From assembly GCA_030280995.1 (NCBI GenBank), contig JASXTE010000044.1, positions 62,001 to 126,000 of the forward strand: DNA of 64,000 bases, in the 5' to 3' direction. A program made the translations under genes and the position numbers. Shown piece by piece: positions 35,701-49,779 of this stretch; the stretch's first letter is position 1, and every line of letters starts with the position of its first letter. Source of the stretch: Hemileia vastatrix. Its lineage: Eukaryota; Basidiomycota; Pucciniomycetes; Pucciniales; Zaghouaniaceae. The notes beneath the pieces were generated by a model. The model was not told the origin of the DNA and ran no database searches. It worked only from the letters and a program-made list of their open reading frames with translations.

Positions 35701-38700
35701 GACTCTTTTCATCCTTTTTATCCATCCATCAAATCATCTAACATCCAACATCTAACGACCATTTATTCCGACCTATTCAAGTAGAGTTAAAAATCTCACT
35801 CGACTCGCCTTGACCAATGAAAAGATAAAATTCTCTTGGTCATCCATTTGATGCACTTGGATGGTGTATACCGATGACTCATCACGTAAACACTTTCTCC
35901 CAAATCCATTTTGACAGATTGATTCACTCCTACTGGCTCATTTGCCCAGGCTGAATTAGTCGAACTGACTTTCAACAGCTACAACTACTTCAAGTACTAC
36001 AACGACTAAAACTACTTTCCTGGCCTTGCATTTGATCAAACTGATCGGGTCATCTCCAATCCATCAGCAGTCGATGATGACCAAAGTATAAATTGAAAAT
36101 AAAATTGATCTCAACTTTTAAAAAAAGTGTCAACTATTTTTCCTTCAAATGTTTCTTCCAACGGTCAAATGGTCAAGTAAATGCAAGTCATTTTGCTTTT
36201 TCTGCACTTTATTTTTTCACTCCCTTAACTTTTTCCTTTTTCCTGTTTCTTTTTATACTTTTATACTTTTATACTTTAAGTTCTCTTATTGCAATCGATT
36301 TTTTTTTCTCTTTTTTTCTCTTTTTCTTTTTCTTTCATTCGATTGTAACTAATTCTTTCCTTCCAATAATCACCAAAGAGAGGCAGCAGTAGAGGTTGTG
36401 AGTTAACCTTAACGTTCATTCGATTGTAGAGTAGAACAGCAAATTCGCCTCCCACTGTAATTTGAGTAAATCAACGTAATTTACTCGAACAACTTATCCA
36501 TTTGATTTGGCAGATTATCCAATTGGGACTACTCGTCAATTGTCAGTTAAATTCAATGACTCACAGCAATCCAATCGGATGATTCGATGAAAGGTACCAA
36601 TGAAAGTAAAACTAACTTGATCTACTTTGTTCTGTCTTGTGTCTTTTGTGTTCTGTGGGTCCTGCGTTCTGCGTTGTGCGTTCTATGTGTTCTGAAGTAA
36701 CAAATGGAATTTACACAATTTAATGAGTTGCATTTCAGTGTAGGCCGAGTTCATGTAGATCATGTTGATCATGTTGATCTTTCTCCATAATGTAGATATT
36801 AAAGCCGATGACGAATGATTGATGATTTTTCCTCGTGAATGCTGACGAAGCGCACGTATTACCTTTCGTAGAATTAATCTTCTTAATTGATCGAATGCTA
36901 ATCGACCAGTTGAGCCATTAAAGACAATCTTTACAGAATATGTTCACTCTTGCAAACCATTAGATCGCCCTGTTTATATTCTCTCCCAAATTATCTCTCC
37001 CGAGTTAGAACTGTCAAACTTTGCGATCATTCAACAGTCTCAGCAACTTTTACAACTGGATTCATGACTTTCTCTCTCTCTTATAAACAAGACTAATAAT
37101 TTGAGTGACCCAGTCCAAAATAAATCTTACATCAACCAAATATATCCATTGAACCATAAAGTAAGTCGATTGAAGTCGTGTTTATTTGATGAGTAGCACT
37201 AACGTCAAATTGCTTCGCCAATGTATTTTACACTACAAAATACTGATACACGATATCATTGTACTGTAAAGGGTTGAGTGAATTTCCGTTTGTCCTCTCG
37301 GTAAGACTTTCTTAACTTTAGTCATTTCCTTTTTTTTCATTCAATTCTTATATCTCATTATTATCGATTTTCACCAACCTCTTCGTCAAGCTGATTTTTT
37401 ACTTTCATTCGTCCTCAGAGTGAGGCAGCAGCAGCTTCTATCAACTAACAGTTGGTCGGTTAATCCGATCATCTAATGGTCAGTTCAATGAGTCAAGTAA
37501 TAATTGACTTTGCATTGTTTGTCATTAAACAATCTTCTGTCAATTGATGCTTTTCTAATCTAGTCACTCGATTTAATGACTTTTGATATTTAGCTCGAAT
37601 CGACCGACCCTTAGTCAGTGTTAAAGCAAGACTCCCATCTACTTAATCGGTCATCTTACAATCAACTCATTGTCCAAAATGGTTCATCATCTGTTCATTC
37701 ACTACAATTTAATTTACTAATGTGCTGTTGATGATCTACCATCTTGTATCGGTGACAAATACCCTCGAGTGACAAAGTAAATTTGCTTTTGATTAATTTG
37801 AAACAACTCAAGTACCATTGAAAACTAGGTGAAAACTAGTTATAGATTCTTGTAAACTTGTTCAACAAGCAATCGAGTATATTTATTTTACAATTATATT
37901 TTTATTGCATCTTAATGGTCGCCAATGAGGGATGAAGACATCTCAAACATCTCAGACAGGAGTCAACATTTACACAAGTTTTACCTTGGTCAAGTATGTT
38001 GTGAGTTTAACGGTTTCATGTCAGCAATTATCTGTCCAACAAAATGTACACCTTCACATTGAACTGTTGAATTTAATTTAATTTATTGTAATGAGATGAT
38101 AATCTCAACGAGGAAAATCCAAGATCAACCTTGAACAAATTTGTCAGCCCCACAGGATGTCAATGGATGATCATGGACAAGTGATCGAGACTGATTTGGA
38201 CGTCGTTGATCAAATCAAACACACCCAAGTTGTTACCGACATTGTATTAATGCAGTATGTAAAAGCTAAAATTACTTTTAATTGTAACTTTGACAATAGA
38301 TGAGAGAATGTGTAAATTACAATTGATTCATCTGTTGGTTATAAAGACTGCCTAGCAACTGTGCTAGTTAACCTTTGAAACTGAATTAGAGTTATGAGTG
38401 CGACTGATGACATCAAACAGCAGTGATCAGTGCAGGTGCAAGGCCAAAGTTAATTTAAAGAGTATGATTAAGAGAGTGTATGTGTGAGTGTTACAGTTGA
38501 TAATTGGCAGAGAGTAAAATGTATCAACAGATAACCTTGGAAAAGTTCTTCCTGTTCCTGGTTGTGTCAATGTGCATGGTGACATTGAAGTAAATTGCAC
38601 GACGTTGACATTGTCAGCCACTCGAAGACTACATTAATACTGAAGGCACATTTGTTGCTTTTCCTACATTTAGAACTCACATGTAAATGAATGTCACTTG

Positions 38701-40332
38701 TGCCACAAATTGATATGATGGTCGGCTCAAGTATTACTCGTGTCTTCAGTGATATGCCAAATGATACATTGTTAATGTTGAAGCAGAAAGAAAAAAACCA
38801 CTGCAAACAAAGTTGCATGTAAGAGAGGAAGAGAGGAAAAAATAAAAAGATCCTTTCCATCGGTCACAAGCAAATATTTTATCTTGGACCCAAAGTGGAC
38901 AAATGATATTTGACATAACAATTTGAAATTCTGTTCAGGCAAATGAGTATCAATTGGAGCAAGGTTTACATAGGTTTACATAGGTAAAAAGGAAAACTTA
39001 AAGTTCTCTTGCTGGAAACAAGAGCTCACCAACAACTGGCCTTGAGGGAGAGCTGGACGTCCAAATGTTCGACTGTCCAAGTGTTCACGTGTTCACATGT
39101 TCACATGTACTTGGCAAGAGAATTGGCCAAATTTTTCTTTCTTTTCTTTCCCTGACTGCTGAGTGGGCCGAATGTCCTGAGGGTGAAAATGTTAAAAAAT
39201 CCAAGTGCAAAAGTCTAAAAAAGAAGGAAAAAGGAAAAAAGAAAAAGAACAGAAAGAACAAATACATTGGTTCTTTGAAGAGGAAGACACTCGATATCAG
39301 GACGGTCAGTGACACTCGATGCCTCAAGTTATAAAAAGTACACTGTTAGTTCGACGGTGACCCGAGTCGACTGCACATTGCTCATCTTGTCGGTAGTTTC
39401 GTGTATCCACGATGAATGAAAAGAAGGAAAAAACGAATGAAATAAAGACAACAAAGCAACATAAAGACGAGAAGACAAAAAGACATAAAGACAAAAAGAC
39501 AAGACAAAACAATGTGCTCGCATGAATGAAAGAACAAAATGAACATTAATCGTAACACCCATCCTTTCCAACGGTTGAGACAACTGGTCTAAGACTAAAT
39601 AGGCAATTAGAGTGTAAGTTTAATTAATGTTTTTGAGTACACTAATGAATGTAAAACGTTGCCAGTGAAGATGAGTGAGACACATTTGAGTGAAAATAAA
39701 GAAGAGAATATTCACAGAGAAATAAAATACTTCTTGTGTTCTATTTGAACAAGTAACAATTAAGACCATTCGAGGAAGAATGATAAATCAAGAGCAATTT
39801 AATGATTTAATGATAAATCACTTTGAGTGTGATCGTGGTGGGCTTGGCCGAGGTAAAATTGTAGATGACAATTAACAAGGTTACCAAGTTTGAGTGAAAA
39901 ACCTTGTGCTCTTTGTACTGTCGAGTGGTGAGAGTAATGATGACAAGAGTTAACCATGCAATGAAACAAAAAGGACACAAGTTGATCACTTGGCTTGCAA
40001 AGAACAATTTGGGAAGGAGGATATAAAGTCAATTAATCAGGAGTTTCAGTGTGACTTGTGGCTGACTTTCATCTCACCGTGTCTGAGTCTTCTTCAACGC
40101 TCCTTCACGACACTGCAAATCACATGAAAAGCCTCTCCCAATCTCGGGTTAATTCACAATTCGGGATATTTTGGCAAGCATCCTTCCATCCTTCCATCCT
40201 TCCATCCAGCCAAACTTACAATGAACTTTAATTATGCATCTTTTCTCTGAACACAGTTAGACTTCTTTTCAGACAAGTTAAAGACAAGCAAAGACAAGGG
40301 AAGACGTTTCGCCCACGTGATGAGGATGTTAG

Positions 40333-40377
40333 AATGTTCAAATGTTCAAATGTTCAAATGTTCAAATGTTCAAATGT
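40333..40377. repeat. AATGTTCA tandem repeat, 8-bp unit
   Basis: About 5.6 near-perfect copies of AATGTTCA. Read through, it gives repeated Met-Phe-Lys-Cys-Ser-Asn-Val peptides that are not a gene. Confidence 0.95.
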
Positions 40378-43300
40378 GGGATATCCTTTCTTTCGAGTCT
40401 TTTCGGTCTTTCGGGTCTTTTCTGCTTTATCCCTATTCTTCAGCTTATTTCTCCTTTTCTTTGTCTTTTTCTTTCCCTCGTTGGTCCCTTATTCGCCCTC
40501 TGTCACCCTCTTGTCTCTCTCGTCTCTTCTCCACTCTCTTTCTTTCTCTTTCTTTCTCTTTCTTTCTCTTCCTTTCTCTTCCTTTCTCTTCCTTTCTCTC
40601 TTTTCTCCTTTTTTCTCTTCTCTTCTCTCCTCTCATCGACTCTCGACTTTCTTCCGGTCTCGTAGTTTCCTGTCCAGTAATCGAGGCAACATCTGCCCAA
40701 AGGAAACAACGGAAGAGTAGCCTAGTCCTCTCTGTCACTTTCTTTTCATCAGTTCATACACTTGGCCCTCTTTCCGATCACAAGAGCTCATTGATGCAAC
40801 TCGCTCTCTTACCCTATTGTTTTGTATTTGGACAAACCGATTTCAACATTGTTCTCTTCAACTTGTCTTTTCTCTTTTTTTTGTTGCTTCTTTCTTTATC
40901 TCTCTTTCACATTCATCCCCATCTTTTTCCCTCAGATGAGTCAGTCAATAAGTTCTTTGTTCAATATGAATGGCAAAACCTCTCCAATAACTTGATGGAC
41001 AATAAGAGTTCATGAGCCATTTGTGGTTAAATCTTTTTGTCTTCTCTCGAAACAAATTAAATTTGTTTCAATTTAATAGATCAACAGGTGAACATCTGTC
41101 AATTTACAGTTAATTTATTGAATTATATTTATGCACATTTGAATATAATGTTTTTCACTTTTCCCCCTTGGTGAACTCATTCATTTTTTTCAATGGTTCA
41201 AATGTATCCTTGCAATTGATATTCAAATTTTATTCCTTCGTACTCGTCGCTTGATGTACTCGATCATTTAGTTGGTTACATTGCTTGTATATTTGCATCA
41301 GCCAGGTCTGTGTTGATGATTGAATGTCAACAGTCAAGTAAGGGAGGAACTGAACAACCTCAACCTTGAATCTGATGAGTATACACAGTATTACACACAC
41401 AAACAGGCTGATTATGTGTGTCACTGGTGAAAAGGGCTGTCAACGATGATGAGAGAATTTCCTTGGGTGAATCGAACAAGAACTTATGGCAAGAAGGTTT
41501 TCATTTGATTCCCAGTCACCCTTGACCTGAGTGAATGTGAGCAGAATGGTTTATAAATTCACAAAGAAAAGTGTGCAAGAAAAATATGAATAAATTTGCC
41601 TTGTGTGTCTCAAGTTGGTTTATTTGAAGAGAATTTTCAACTGAGTCACTTGCCTTACTTGATAAGTACACAATTGTACAAAATTGTACAACTGGATGTA
41701 AAGTGTGACTCGATCAATTTAACAGTAAAGAAAATCCACCGACAACCGGCACTTTGACCGACGATGCTTTCCAATGAGACTGGAGTCAAGTTAAAAGTTA
41801 AACTTAAACTCAAACCGAATACAATATTGAGTATTGAATAAGAAAAAGTCTCAAGCCAAGTACAATGTAAAATTAACTCAACTACTCGGATCAATGTTAC
41901 AAAGTTCTACATTTACACAAGCACAAGGCTTCATATCCTCAGTCGCTTTTGGAATCTGAACTGGCATGCATTAAGTAGTTCACACTTATCCATGTTCACG
42001 TTTAACATGCCAATGGATGCCGACATTTGATTTTTTTTACTTTTTTACGTTTGTGCCTTTATGCTGTTTTCTTATTTCTTCTTTTTCTCTTTTTCTCTTT
42101 TTCTCTTTTTCTCTTTTCATCTTTCTTCTCTCTGTGGTACTTTCATCTTAATATTCACTTCCTCTCCTTTCTCCCTTTCTCCTTATTCTTCAATTGAGTA
42201 AGCAATTTCCCATGTACCAGCTTGAACTTCGGACGTAGAAGAAATAAATAAAAATAATTTATTCACACCTGATGCCTGTCGAGTGGACAAGGAACACTTC
42301 GAAACAAGTGAGAGCACCAATCATCTTAAAGTTCATCCCGATGCAAGTTGTAACTTCACCAATTAACCTTGACTGTGACTGTTACCACTTGACGAGTGGA
42401 TGTATCAAAGACTGCTGACACTATAAGCAATTAAGTGAAAGGAAATTACAGTTGATTCAGTGACAATTTGCATGTTCATCTGTACCATTTGAAACTGTTT
42501 GAAGCATTGAAGACTTGAGAGGTAGAAGAAATAATGTATCACCCTGTCAGGGTGATTTGTCATTTGAATTAACGATATGGATAACACATCATGCATGAAA
42601 GTTCAATGTGGCAATTTGAAAGTTTAACTTTTGAATTTTCAATGGCAATTTTCTCTCTTCCAGTCTCTCTGCAAGGTTTGAGGTAGATTTCATTCAATAA
42701 CAAGACCAAGGTTTCGAAGGGAAACATCAAACCCTCAATCGAGTGTTGAACATTTGGTAAAATTAATCATTTGTTATTGCAAAAGGTGCACCAAGGTACA
42801 AAGTATTTGGTGTACTGTGTTCTATGTTATGTGTTCATGTTTCTTGTACTCAGAACCACTTTTTAACGCTTTTTAGCTTTTTCCTTTTTTCATCGAATTT
42901 CGCCGCACACTAAAGTAGTTTGGAGTGCGGGTGGGAAAGGCAATAAAAAAGAGTCAAGAGTGAGAAAGTACGAGAGGGAAAATTTTGGACAAACGTTGGT
43001 TAAAATAACCAGTCAAAACAGGTGCACGAACATTATTACATGGACAGGAGAAGGAAGAAGAAAAAAGAGAAAAAAAAATAGAGAAGGGAAAAAAGAGAAA
43101 CAGGGAGAGACAGACTGACACACACACACACACACATCTACACACACACGTGGCTCTTGCGAGTTCTAGAACGTATTAACGTACATAATAACAGAGAGTG
43201 AGGAAGGTAAAGCAAGTGGTGAGGCTTTTTCAATAAACGGTCTTTTCCTCCTTCTCTTTCTGTTCTTCCTCCTTCTTTCTCTCTCTTTCATCTTTTTAGG

Positions 43301-46300
43301 CGGTATTCTTGTCCGTCGACCCAGTGGGAGAAACAACTTCACATGCATTCATCCATTGAGGTTCATTCTGTCATTGATTTTGCACTCTTAACTGCGCCTC
43401 GTTCAGGCTTATTGAGGTTCTTTCTCTCTCTCCCTCACTTTTTCTCTATTTTCATCTCAAGTATTCATCGAAAGGCAACCACTAAAATAAGGATTAAAGG
43501 GAAACAAGAGCCAGCCATAAAAAAGAGGGAAAGAAGAAGCCGACTTGTCAAACATTTGGCCCAAATGTAGCATGAGGTGAATCAGTAGCAGTGAGGATGG
43601 ACAAGAGACAAAAGTGGAAAAGTGGAAAAGTGAAAAGATGAAAAAGTAAAGCAAAGGAATAGTGAAATTTAAAACTTTGTCAGTTTTGAGTTTGTGACTT
43701 TGTGAGTGACATGAGTGAACACAAAGAGACATGAAGATACAACGAAAGAACGAGACAAAAGGCATTTTACAACTCATCCTCAGACCTAACAGTCTTCCAA
43801 TCGGTGGTACAGGACACATGTTCATGGACAAAGGGACGTGTATGAAGCCAGTAACTGCTTGGACAATGTTAACCACATGGTGACTCATTTTCTTTCTCAA
43901 GACAATTGACCCAAGGAAAGAGAGAAAGGATAACATCAGCCACTTCCGGTCATCCGGTCATCTGGTCATCTTTTGAAAAAAGGTGACTAAAATAAGCTTC
44001 AAATGGATAGACAAATGCAAGACTTGGCAAAGTTACTTTGCACTTATTTGCTACATTTGACACATTTTCTCTCTGCCTGGTATTTCATTTGATACACTTA
44101 ATACACTTTATCCCTTCACCATTGCTACCGATGTTTGTTTGCTTTTGGGTCATTACTTTAATATGATACGGTAGATAAGGAGAAAGAGTTGCAATTGTTT
44201 GCACAAGCTCGACAAGGCAGCCAAGTTGTGTTGTTATCTTTCACTTTCAACTGGTAATTCAATTAACCACTTGCACTAGTTGCGTATGATTGTTGCCAAG
44301 AGTGACGAGATGTCAATGTATCACAATTGGCTCTCTCTTCAACGTGGCACTGTGAGTCTACAACACGGGTAAAGGGTTCACAAAAACAACAGGTGACATA
44401 AAAATGATCCAATGAATGAGTTGAATGAGTTGAATCAATTGAAACAAGATGAACTTTCATAAACCGATGGACTCGGGTAAATCAAACAATAAACTTTGTC
44501 AGTTGACTCTGTTGATTGTTGACTGGTCGGTCGTGGTGAAAGAATCCCAGTCAGTCATCGAGCCGATCGATTGTGGACTTTCGTTTGACTGTGAATGCCG
44601 AGAAGCTTTTTTGGTGTCAAAGGGCGTATTACAATTAATCATTATTAACAAGTGTTTTCCTCTTCAGTGTAAAATTGAATCAACTAATGTGTCAAAGTGT
44701 AACAACCTAACTATTGGTAAATTTTGTCAACAGTTAATGTAATCAACAAGCCAAGCGTAAATCATCGACAACGGCAACAGCTGAACATCGTCAATTCATC
44801 TCAGATCAAATATATGGATGAAATGGAATAAAAAAAAGTGGAATGAAAAATGAAAAAAAACTTCAAAATAATAGCAAAGAATACCTTAGGAACACACGGC
44901 AAACTTTTCTTTCCTTTTCCTTTACGTTGACCAATTTGAATGGACCACAAAAGAGAAGCAAAAAGAACAGAAGGAGCAAAATGAAAAATCCTTCAAATGA
45001 AAATTCACATGTTGTGTGTCCAGTGTTGTCCTTTCCTTGTGAAGAGTGTTGTGGTGTCAGTATCGGCAAATTGTGAAATCGAAACACATACCACACACAG
45101 AGACTTGAATGTTGCATGTTGCATGTTGCAAGTTGGATGTGATGGTTGATGGCATCAAGTTGCAAGTATCGATGTAGCCCGAGTGTCGTGAGTATTACGG
45201 TTGAAAGGGAACTTTCTGCTTCCATATCTTACTCGACCTATGGATCACCAGTCAGCAGTTTTTGTTCTTTTTCTCTTTTTTTACCCTCGTCGATGCTTCG
45301 ACATCACCCTGTCCGAAGTCTCAACTGGCGACTTTAAAGGCCGACCGAAAAGACAAACACTGAAGGCAAGAGAGAGAGAGAAAGAAGACAGAGCGAACTC
45401 ACAAGACCAAGAAGACCAAGAAGACCAGGACTGAATTTTAATTGCTTGTGCCTTTGTCTGTGTTCTTTTTGCCTCTTTGTCTGTCTCTGTCTTTTACTCT
45501 GTCTCGGTATCTGTGTTGCTCACTTTGCCAGTTGTTGCCAAGAACAAACACGAGTCACTTTTTTCTTTACAGTTCTTTTTTTCACCCTGTTCTTTTCTCT
45601 CTTTCTCTCTTTGACTTTTTCTCTCTTTTTCCTTCTCTCTTTCTCTCTTCCTCTCTTGTCGTCTCTTCTCACTCTTTGATCTTCCAAGTGGCAGTCCGTG
45701 TCATGTGAAATTAGGCGCAAAGTCGAGTGTCAAGTGCGCGTCACACTTCGAACTTCAAATGAACAGTTACAATGAACAACTTAACCCAACAGTGTGTATC
45801 TTACTGTCGATTTTTTGTCTTCATCTTCTTTGTCCCACTTTTACTTTAAAAGCTGTTACTTCCGCTCTTACCTTCCATTTGCCGAGGGAGAAAAAGTAAA
45901 TCACTTTCAACTAAATAAATCTACAAAGTTTACACGTGATAAACTGCGCCGTTTGAAACATCTTACAAGATGAGGATTATCATCAACTGTACACATTGAA
46001 ACTCTCGAGTTCTGTCGGTTCTCTTTGTTGCCTCGTTTTTTTCCTCTTGCCTGTGTTTATTTCACTCTTGACTTGGGTCGTCTTTTGCCCTTTTACTGTA
46101 CTCTTTTTTGTGTTTCTTTTTCTTCTTTTTTCTTTGCGTCAATTTGAATGAGGAGAAAACAGTTACACTGTTAATTCTTTGGACTCTTAATTCTTACTCT
46201 CATATCTCGGGCCAATTCGGCAACAGCATCCTCGGTCCGACATTTAACATGTTTCCTTGTCTTGTCAAGCTGAATGAAGCAGCCATCTTCAATCTTAAGT

Positions 46301-47999
46301 GTACTTTAGTCTTCCTCTTGTTGGTTTATTCTTTTTTTCTCTTTTTTCTTTTTTTCTTTTTTTCTTTTTTTCTCTTCTTCATGTGAATCTTGTTGCTCTT
46401 TCTTCGCTTCTCTTTTAAAGTTTATTTTGGTCCTCATGAAGATCTAAACTTAGATCACGAGGCGACAGCTGCTATGTTACTTCTTTTTCCTTGCTCTTTC
46501 TTCGCTATTATTTTATTTTGTCTCTTGCAAAGGTTAAACTTGATTAATCAAATCAACGAGAAATGTGACACTGTCACTGGTGTCTATTTTGTAAAGTGTA
46601 ATGTATCTCGATGTCTCTACACTCAACTAAACTCAACTTCAATGCTTTGGCTCTCTAATGGTTAATTTGTTACACGATTTTAGCTTGACTTGTAATGACG
46701 AGCGACGAAATCGCTCACTTACACGAGTGAAACTACAATTACAATCACAATCACAATTACGAGTATCTATGATGTTTTGGATGTTGTGATGTTGTTGATG
46801 TTGTTCTCTCGTGCTTTTGAACTGATGTACTGTTTTGTTGTGGAAAGGACGTCAAGTATGTTCGCCCACCGAGTTGAAGAGGATAATGTGATTGATGCTT
46901 TCCACGCTCCAAGAAGAAGACTTGAAAGACTTGAAATTTTCTTCGCTGCGAAGAAACAATTTGTTTTCAGACCATCAAATTCCAATCTGACGAGAGAATG
47001 AGAATGGATGAAAAGTAAAAGGACATCCACACTTACCAAAAGGAAAAAGAATGTACAACACTGAGATGCCAGTTGATTCTTATTCTTTTTCCTCCTCTCT
47101 TTTTCTCTTTTTCTTTTGTTCTCTTGTTCTCTTGTTCTCTTTCTCTTTTACTCTTGTTCTCTCTCCATCTTCTTCTTCTTTATTCTTTGTTCTAACATGT
47201 TGAACAACGTGAACACTTGGTAAGTGAATAAGTAGCGTTCTTTCAAGTGAGAGTCAAATTCGAACGATGAGTTGCTTTTGAAAGAAAAACTGTCTCAACT
47301 GACAGTTGGCCGAGTGACCGGACAAGATGAGAAGAGAAAGGAAAAATTGGACGATCGGATCAAAGATCAAAAGACTGGACACCAGTCAAAGTGAAAAAAC
47401 TTTCATTCACGCTCACCGATCATTGGAAGGAGGGATCGACTTGACTTTATTGATACACTTTTTGCACTCGCTCAACCAGTGAGTCATAGTCCAGCGAGAG
47501 TAGAACGGGAGTTCGAGGGAGGAATGTTCTGGTCAGTTCATCTGCCTCTCTGATCTCTTTGGCCTGGATGAACTTTGACTGTGTCAGTCATTAGGAAGTC
47601 GTCGTAAGTCCTTTGCTGGAGAGATCTTTAGATCTGTTTATTTGTCCAAATGAGTCAGTGTATTGTTAGAACAAGTAAAACTTTGTCAATCGTTACCGTG
47701 ACAAAGGCTAAAGTAGAATTATGACAGGTGGAGCGAGTCACCAGTCACAACTGATGCGGCAGGAACAGAGATGAGCAAGATGAGCAAGATGAAAAGATGA
47801 AAAAGATGAAGATTAAGATGAAAAGTGGGAGGGAACTTACAATTACACTGGAAACGGCGGCGCAATTGACACTGAGTTCACTTGATAAACTTGGTAAAAG
47901 TAACCGCCTAAGTAACTGTTACTGTTGGTAGTTGCGTGCATATACTTTTTGTGTTATTTTTTTCTGTTACTTTTCTCTTTCTCTGTTCTACTTGCAGAG

Positions 48000-48363
48000 T
48001 CCAAGAATAGCGACGATCGAGTGAGCGAGCAAACTGCAACGAAAGTTCTCTCTTTCTCTTCGTGTGTGTGTATGTGAGTCGTACAAGTGCAGTGAGTTCC
48101 GCGCGATTCTTTCATTTCTCTCGCAGCAGCAGAGAGAAGAGCAGAGAAGAGAAAAGAGAGAACAGAGAGAAAAGAGAGAACAGAGAAAAGAGAAAAAAGG
48201 AGGAGAAAGACAAGCGCACAAGTGAATCAGCCGTTAAACGCACAAGTGAATCAGTTGTTGCAGCAAAGTAAAGTGTAAGGTCTCGACGTTCACTTTGTCT
48301 CTCTCTCTCTTTCTCCAAGCGATTCACCAATCAGCCAAAGTATAGATCTCTCTTCTCAGGTCC
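48000..48363 (+). promoter_or_regulatory. Likely 5' leader and proximal upstream region of the large-Maf gene
   Basis: A purine-rich stretch (48120-48215) carries a duplicated word CGCACAAGTGAATCAG (48213-48228 and 48239-48254) ahead of the start codon. A good 3' splice site, ATCTCTCTTCTCAG, ends at 48359, four bases before the ATG at 48364, so an upstream exon may join here. An in-frame TAG at 48343 shows that, if unspliced, translation must start at 48364. No TATA box is obvious. Confidence 0.45.
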
Positions 48364-49779
48364 ATGTCCTTCGCTGACAATTTACCCTTTGGGCCAGAAG
48401 GTGCCTTCGTACCTTTGGACCTCAAACCGCCATGTGGACCTGCCGAAGTGACCGATGTCCACTGGAATCTTCCCAGTCAGATGCGACGAGGTGACTTCAC
48501 TGAATTACAAAGTAATCCGGTCAATTTAGACAGTGACAGTCACCTTCTCAACACTCATCACGCCTCGGCTGCAGCTGCTGTTCTTGCTGGAAACCCGTTG
48601 CATCCTCTCACTGGTCATCCTCATCATCATCCGCATCTTTCTCATCATCCTCATCATCAACTAACTACCGGTCATCATCAATCTCCTCATCATCATTTAA
48701 ATGCACGCCATTTACCCCATTATCATCATCACCATGCTGTTCATCAACCACTGTCAAGTCATCAGATAAACGTACAATATGCCATTTCAGGTGCAGGTGT
48801 TACAAGTGGTTCATCAACCACACTTCACACAACAATTAGCACTAACAACAACATTAGTCAGGGTTCATTGAGTCAACATTCATCTGGTGGTTCTAATGTT
48901 CACACTCCATTAGGTAACAACAATTGCAATTCGTCATCTTCCAACAACAACGCCAATAATAATAATAATAATAATAACAGCAGTGCAAATTCTATCGGAT
49001 CAAATGGTTCCAAGTCTAATGGTTCTAATCAACTACACAGTCCTCTTTCCGGTGAAGATTTACTCAATGATGAATTATTAATTCATCTGTCAGTACGTGA
49101 ATTAAACAAAAAACTTCATGGATTTCCGCGAGATGAAATTCAACGATTGAAACAAAAGCGTCGAACTTTGAAAAATCGCGGTTACGCTCAGAACTGTCGA
49201 ACTAAGAGACTTGCCCATCGACATGAGCTTGAACAGCAAAATCGTATTCTTCAGGCTGAAATAAGTCGTTTACGTCGAATGTACGAAGAGTGTAGAAATG
49301 AGCGTGATTTTTACCATGAACAATGTTTGAGATCACAAGTTGAATCGTCATCTGGACCACCAAACACTCCGGGCGGTCAACATGGCCAACACGGTCATCC
49401 GCCTGGTGGACCATCGGCAATTGGCGGCTTCATGACAGGAGGAAATGTACCTCTTTCTCTTTCTATCAACACCGGACATCACATCGGTCAACATACGCCT
49501 CATCATCAATCTCACGGACAACACGGACAATCTAACATGACACCTGGAACAACTACTATTCACACACCACATAGTCCTGTAAATCATGATCGAAGTGTAG
49601 TGTCCACCACAACTCCCAACACTCGAGACATCGAAGGTTCAAATGGTAATAACATCACCAATAACAGCAACAATAACAATAGTAACAATAACGGATCCAC
49701 CGGTGGTCAAACTCGATCATCTATTTCAAGTGAATCAAGTGGCACAGGATCACCTTCATCACCTGGTTTTTACATGTAA
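48364..49779 (+). CDS. tj: Large Maf bZIP transcription factor (Traffic jam/MAFB family), single exon
   Basis: A 471-residue nuclear DNA-binding protein. The extended homology region starts at about residue 232 ([20 protein letters not shown], then GFPRDEI), followed by the basic region [19 protein letters not shown] at 261-279, with the Maf-specific Tyr in place of Ala. A leucine zipper follows (Leu289, Leu296, Leu303). The EHR-plus-basic combination defines Maf proteins binding MARE sites (TGCTGA half-sites). HELE after KRL and the wording of the EHR favour Drosophila Traffic jam; the C-terminus SSPGFYM parallels the SSPEFFL of vertebrate large Mafs. An N-terminal activation half is present in altered form ([17 protein letters not shown]), but the usual DFDLLKF-like opening motif is missing and may lie on an upstream exon. 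His-rich (48620-48760), Asn-rich (48950-48985) and late Asn-rich (49640-49690) tracts separate the domains. Intronless coding is typical of large Mafs. Expected roles, by family, are gonad, gut or neuronal cell identity. Confidence 0.96.
   Translation: MSFADNLPFGPEGAFVPLDLKPPCGPAEVTDVHWNLPSQMRRGDFTELQSNPVNLDSDSHLLNTHHASAAAAVLAGNPLHPLTGHPHHHPHLSHHPHHQLTTGHHQSPHHHLNARHLPHYHHHHAVHQPLSSHQINVQYAISGAGVTSGSSTTLHTTISTNNNISQGSLSQHSSGGSNVHTPLGNNNCNSSSSNNNANNNNNNNNSSANSIGSNGSKSNGSNQLHSPLSGEDLLNDELLIHLSVRELNKKLHGFPRDEIQRLKQKRRTLKNRGYAQNCRTKRLAHRHELEQQNRILQAEISRLRRMYEECRNERDFYHEQCLRSQVESSSGPPNTPGGQHGQHGHPPGGPSAIGGFMTGGNVPLSLSINTGHHIGQHTPHHQSHGQHGQSNMTPGTTTIHTPHSPVNHDRSVVSTTTPNTRDIEGSNGNNITNNSNNNNSNNNGSTGGQTRSSISSESSGTGSPSSPGFYM
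48618..48765 (+). repeat. His-rich coding tract in the large-Maf gene
   Basis: CAT/CAC-rich sequence encodes repeated HHP and HHH blocks between the activation region and the EHR. Vertebrate MAFA and MAFB also carry His runs at this place, so it may be a retained feature of the family. Confidence 0.85.

Larger units (their letters stand above)
27637..47990. other. 20-kb gene-poor region with repeats and weak exon candidates
   Basis: No protein here is recognisable. Long purine tracts on + fill 28.2-28.6, 30.2-30.7, 32.1-32.5 and 33.1-34.9 kb; pyrimidine tracts fill 35.3-35.6, 40.4-40.9, 42.0-42.2, 45.2-45.7 and 46.3 kb. The open frames over these tracts are F/L/S or K/R/E translations. Isolated strong splice-like sites occur on the minus strand (CACAG|GTAAGG near 30120, AACAG|GTAAGT near 30965, CTTCCAG near 34357), so minus-strand exons between 27.6 and 34.4 kb are possible. 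The stretch 36.4-40 kb is AT-rich with nothing visible. Confidence 0.45.

Noticed and set aside
40333..40377. Regular repeat considered as a CRISPR-like array
   Set aside because: Units are 8 bp, contiguous and without spacers, in a eukaryotic context.
40317..41015. 232-codon plus-strand frame rich in Phe, Ser and Leu
   Set aside because: It starts in the AATGTTCA tandem repeat and runs through a polypyrimidine tract; several frames are open at once, typical of low complexity.
41049..41069. Short AT palindrome GAAACAAAT-TAA-ATTTGTTTC
   Set aside because: A 9-bp AT-rich inverted repeat is unremarkable in this base composition.
46777..47001. Open frames on both strands around 46.8-47.0 kb
   Set aside because: No similarity and no splice context linking them to the Maf gene.
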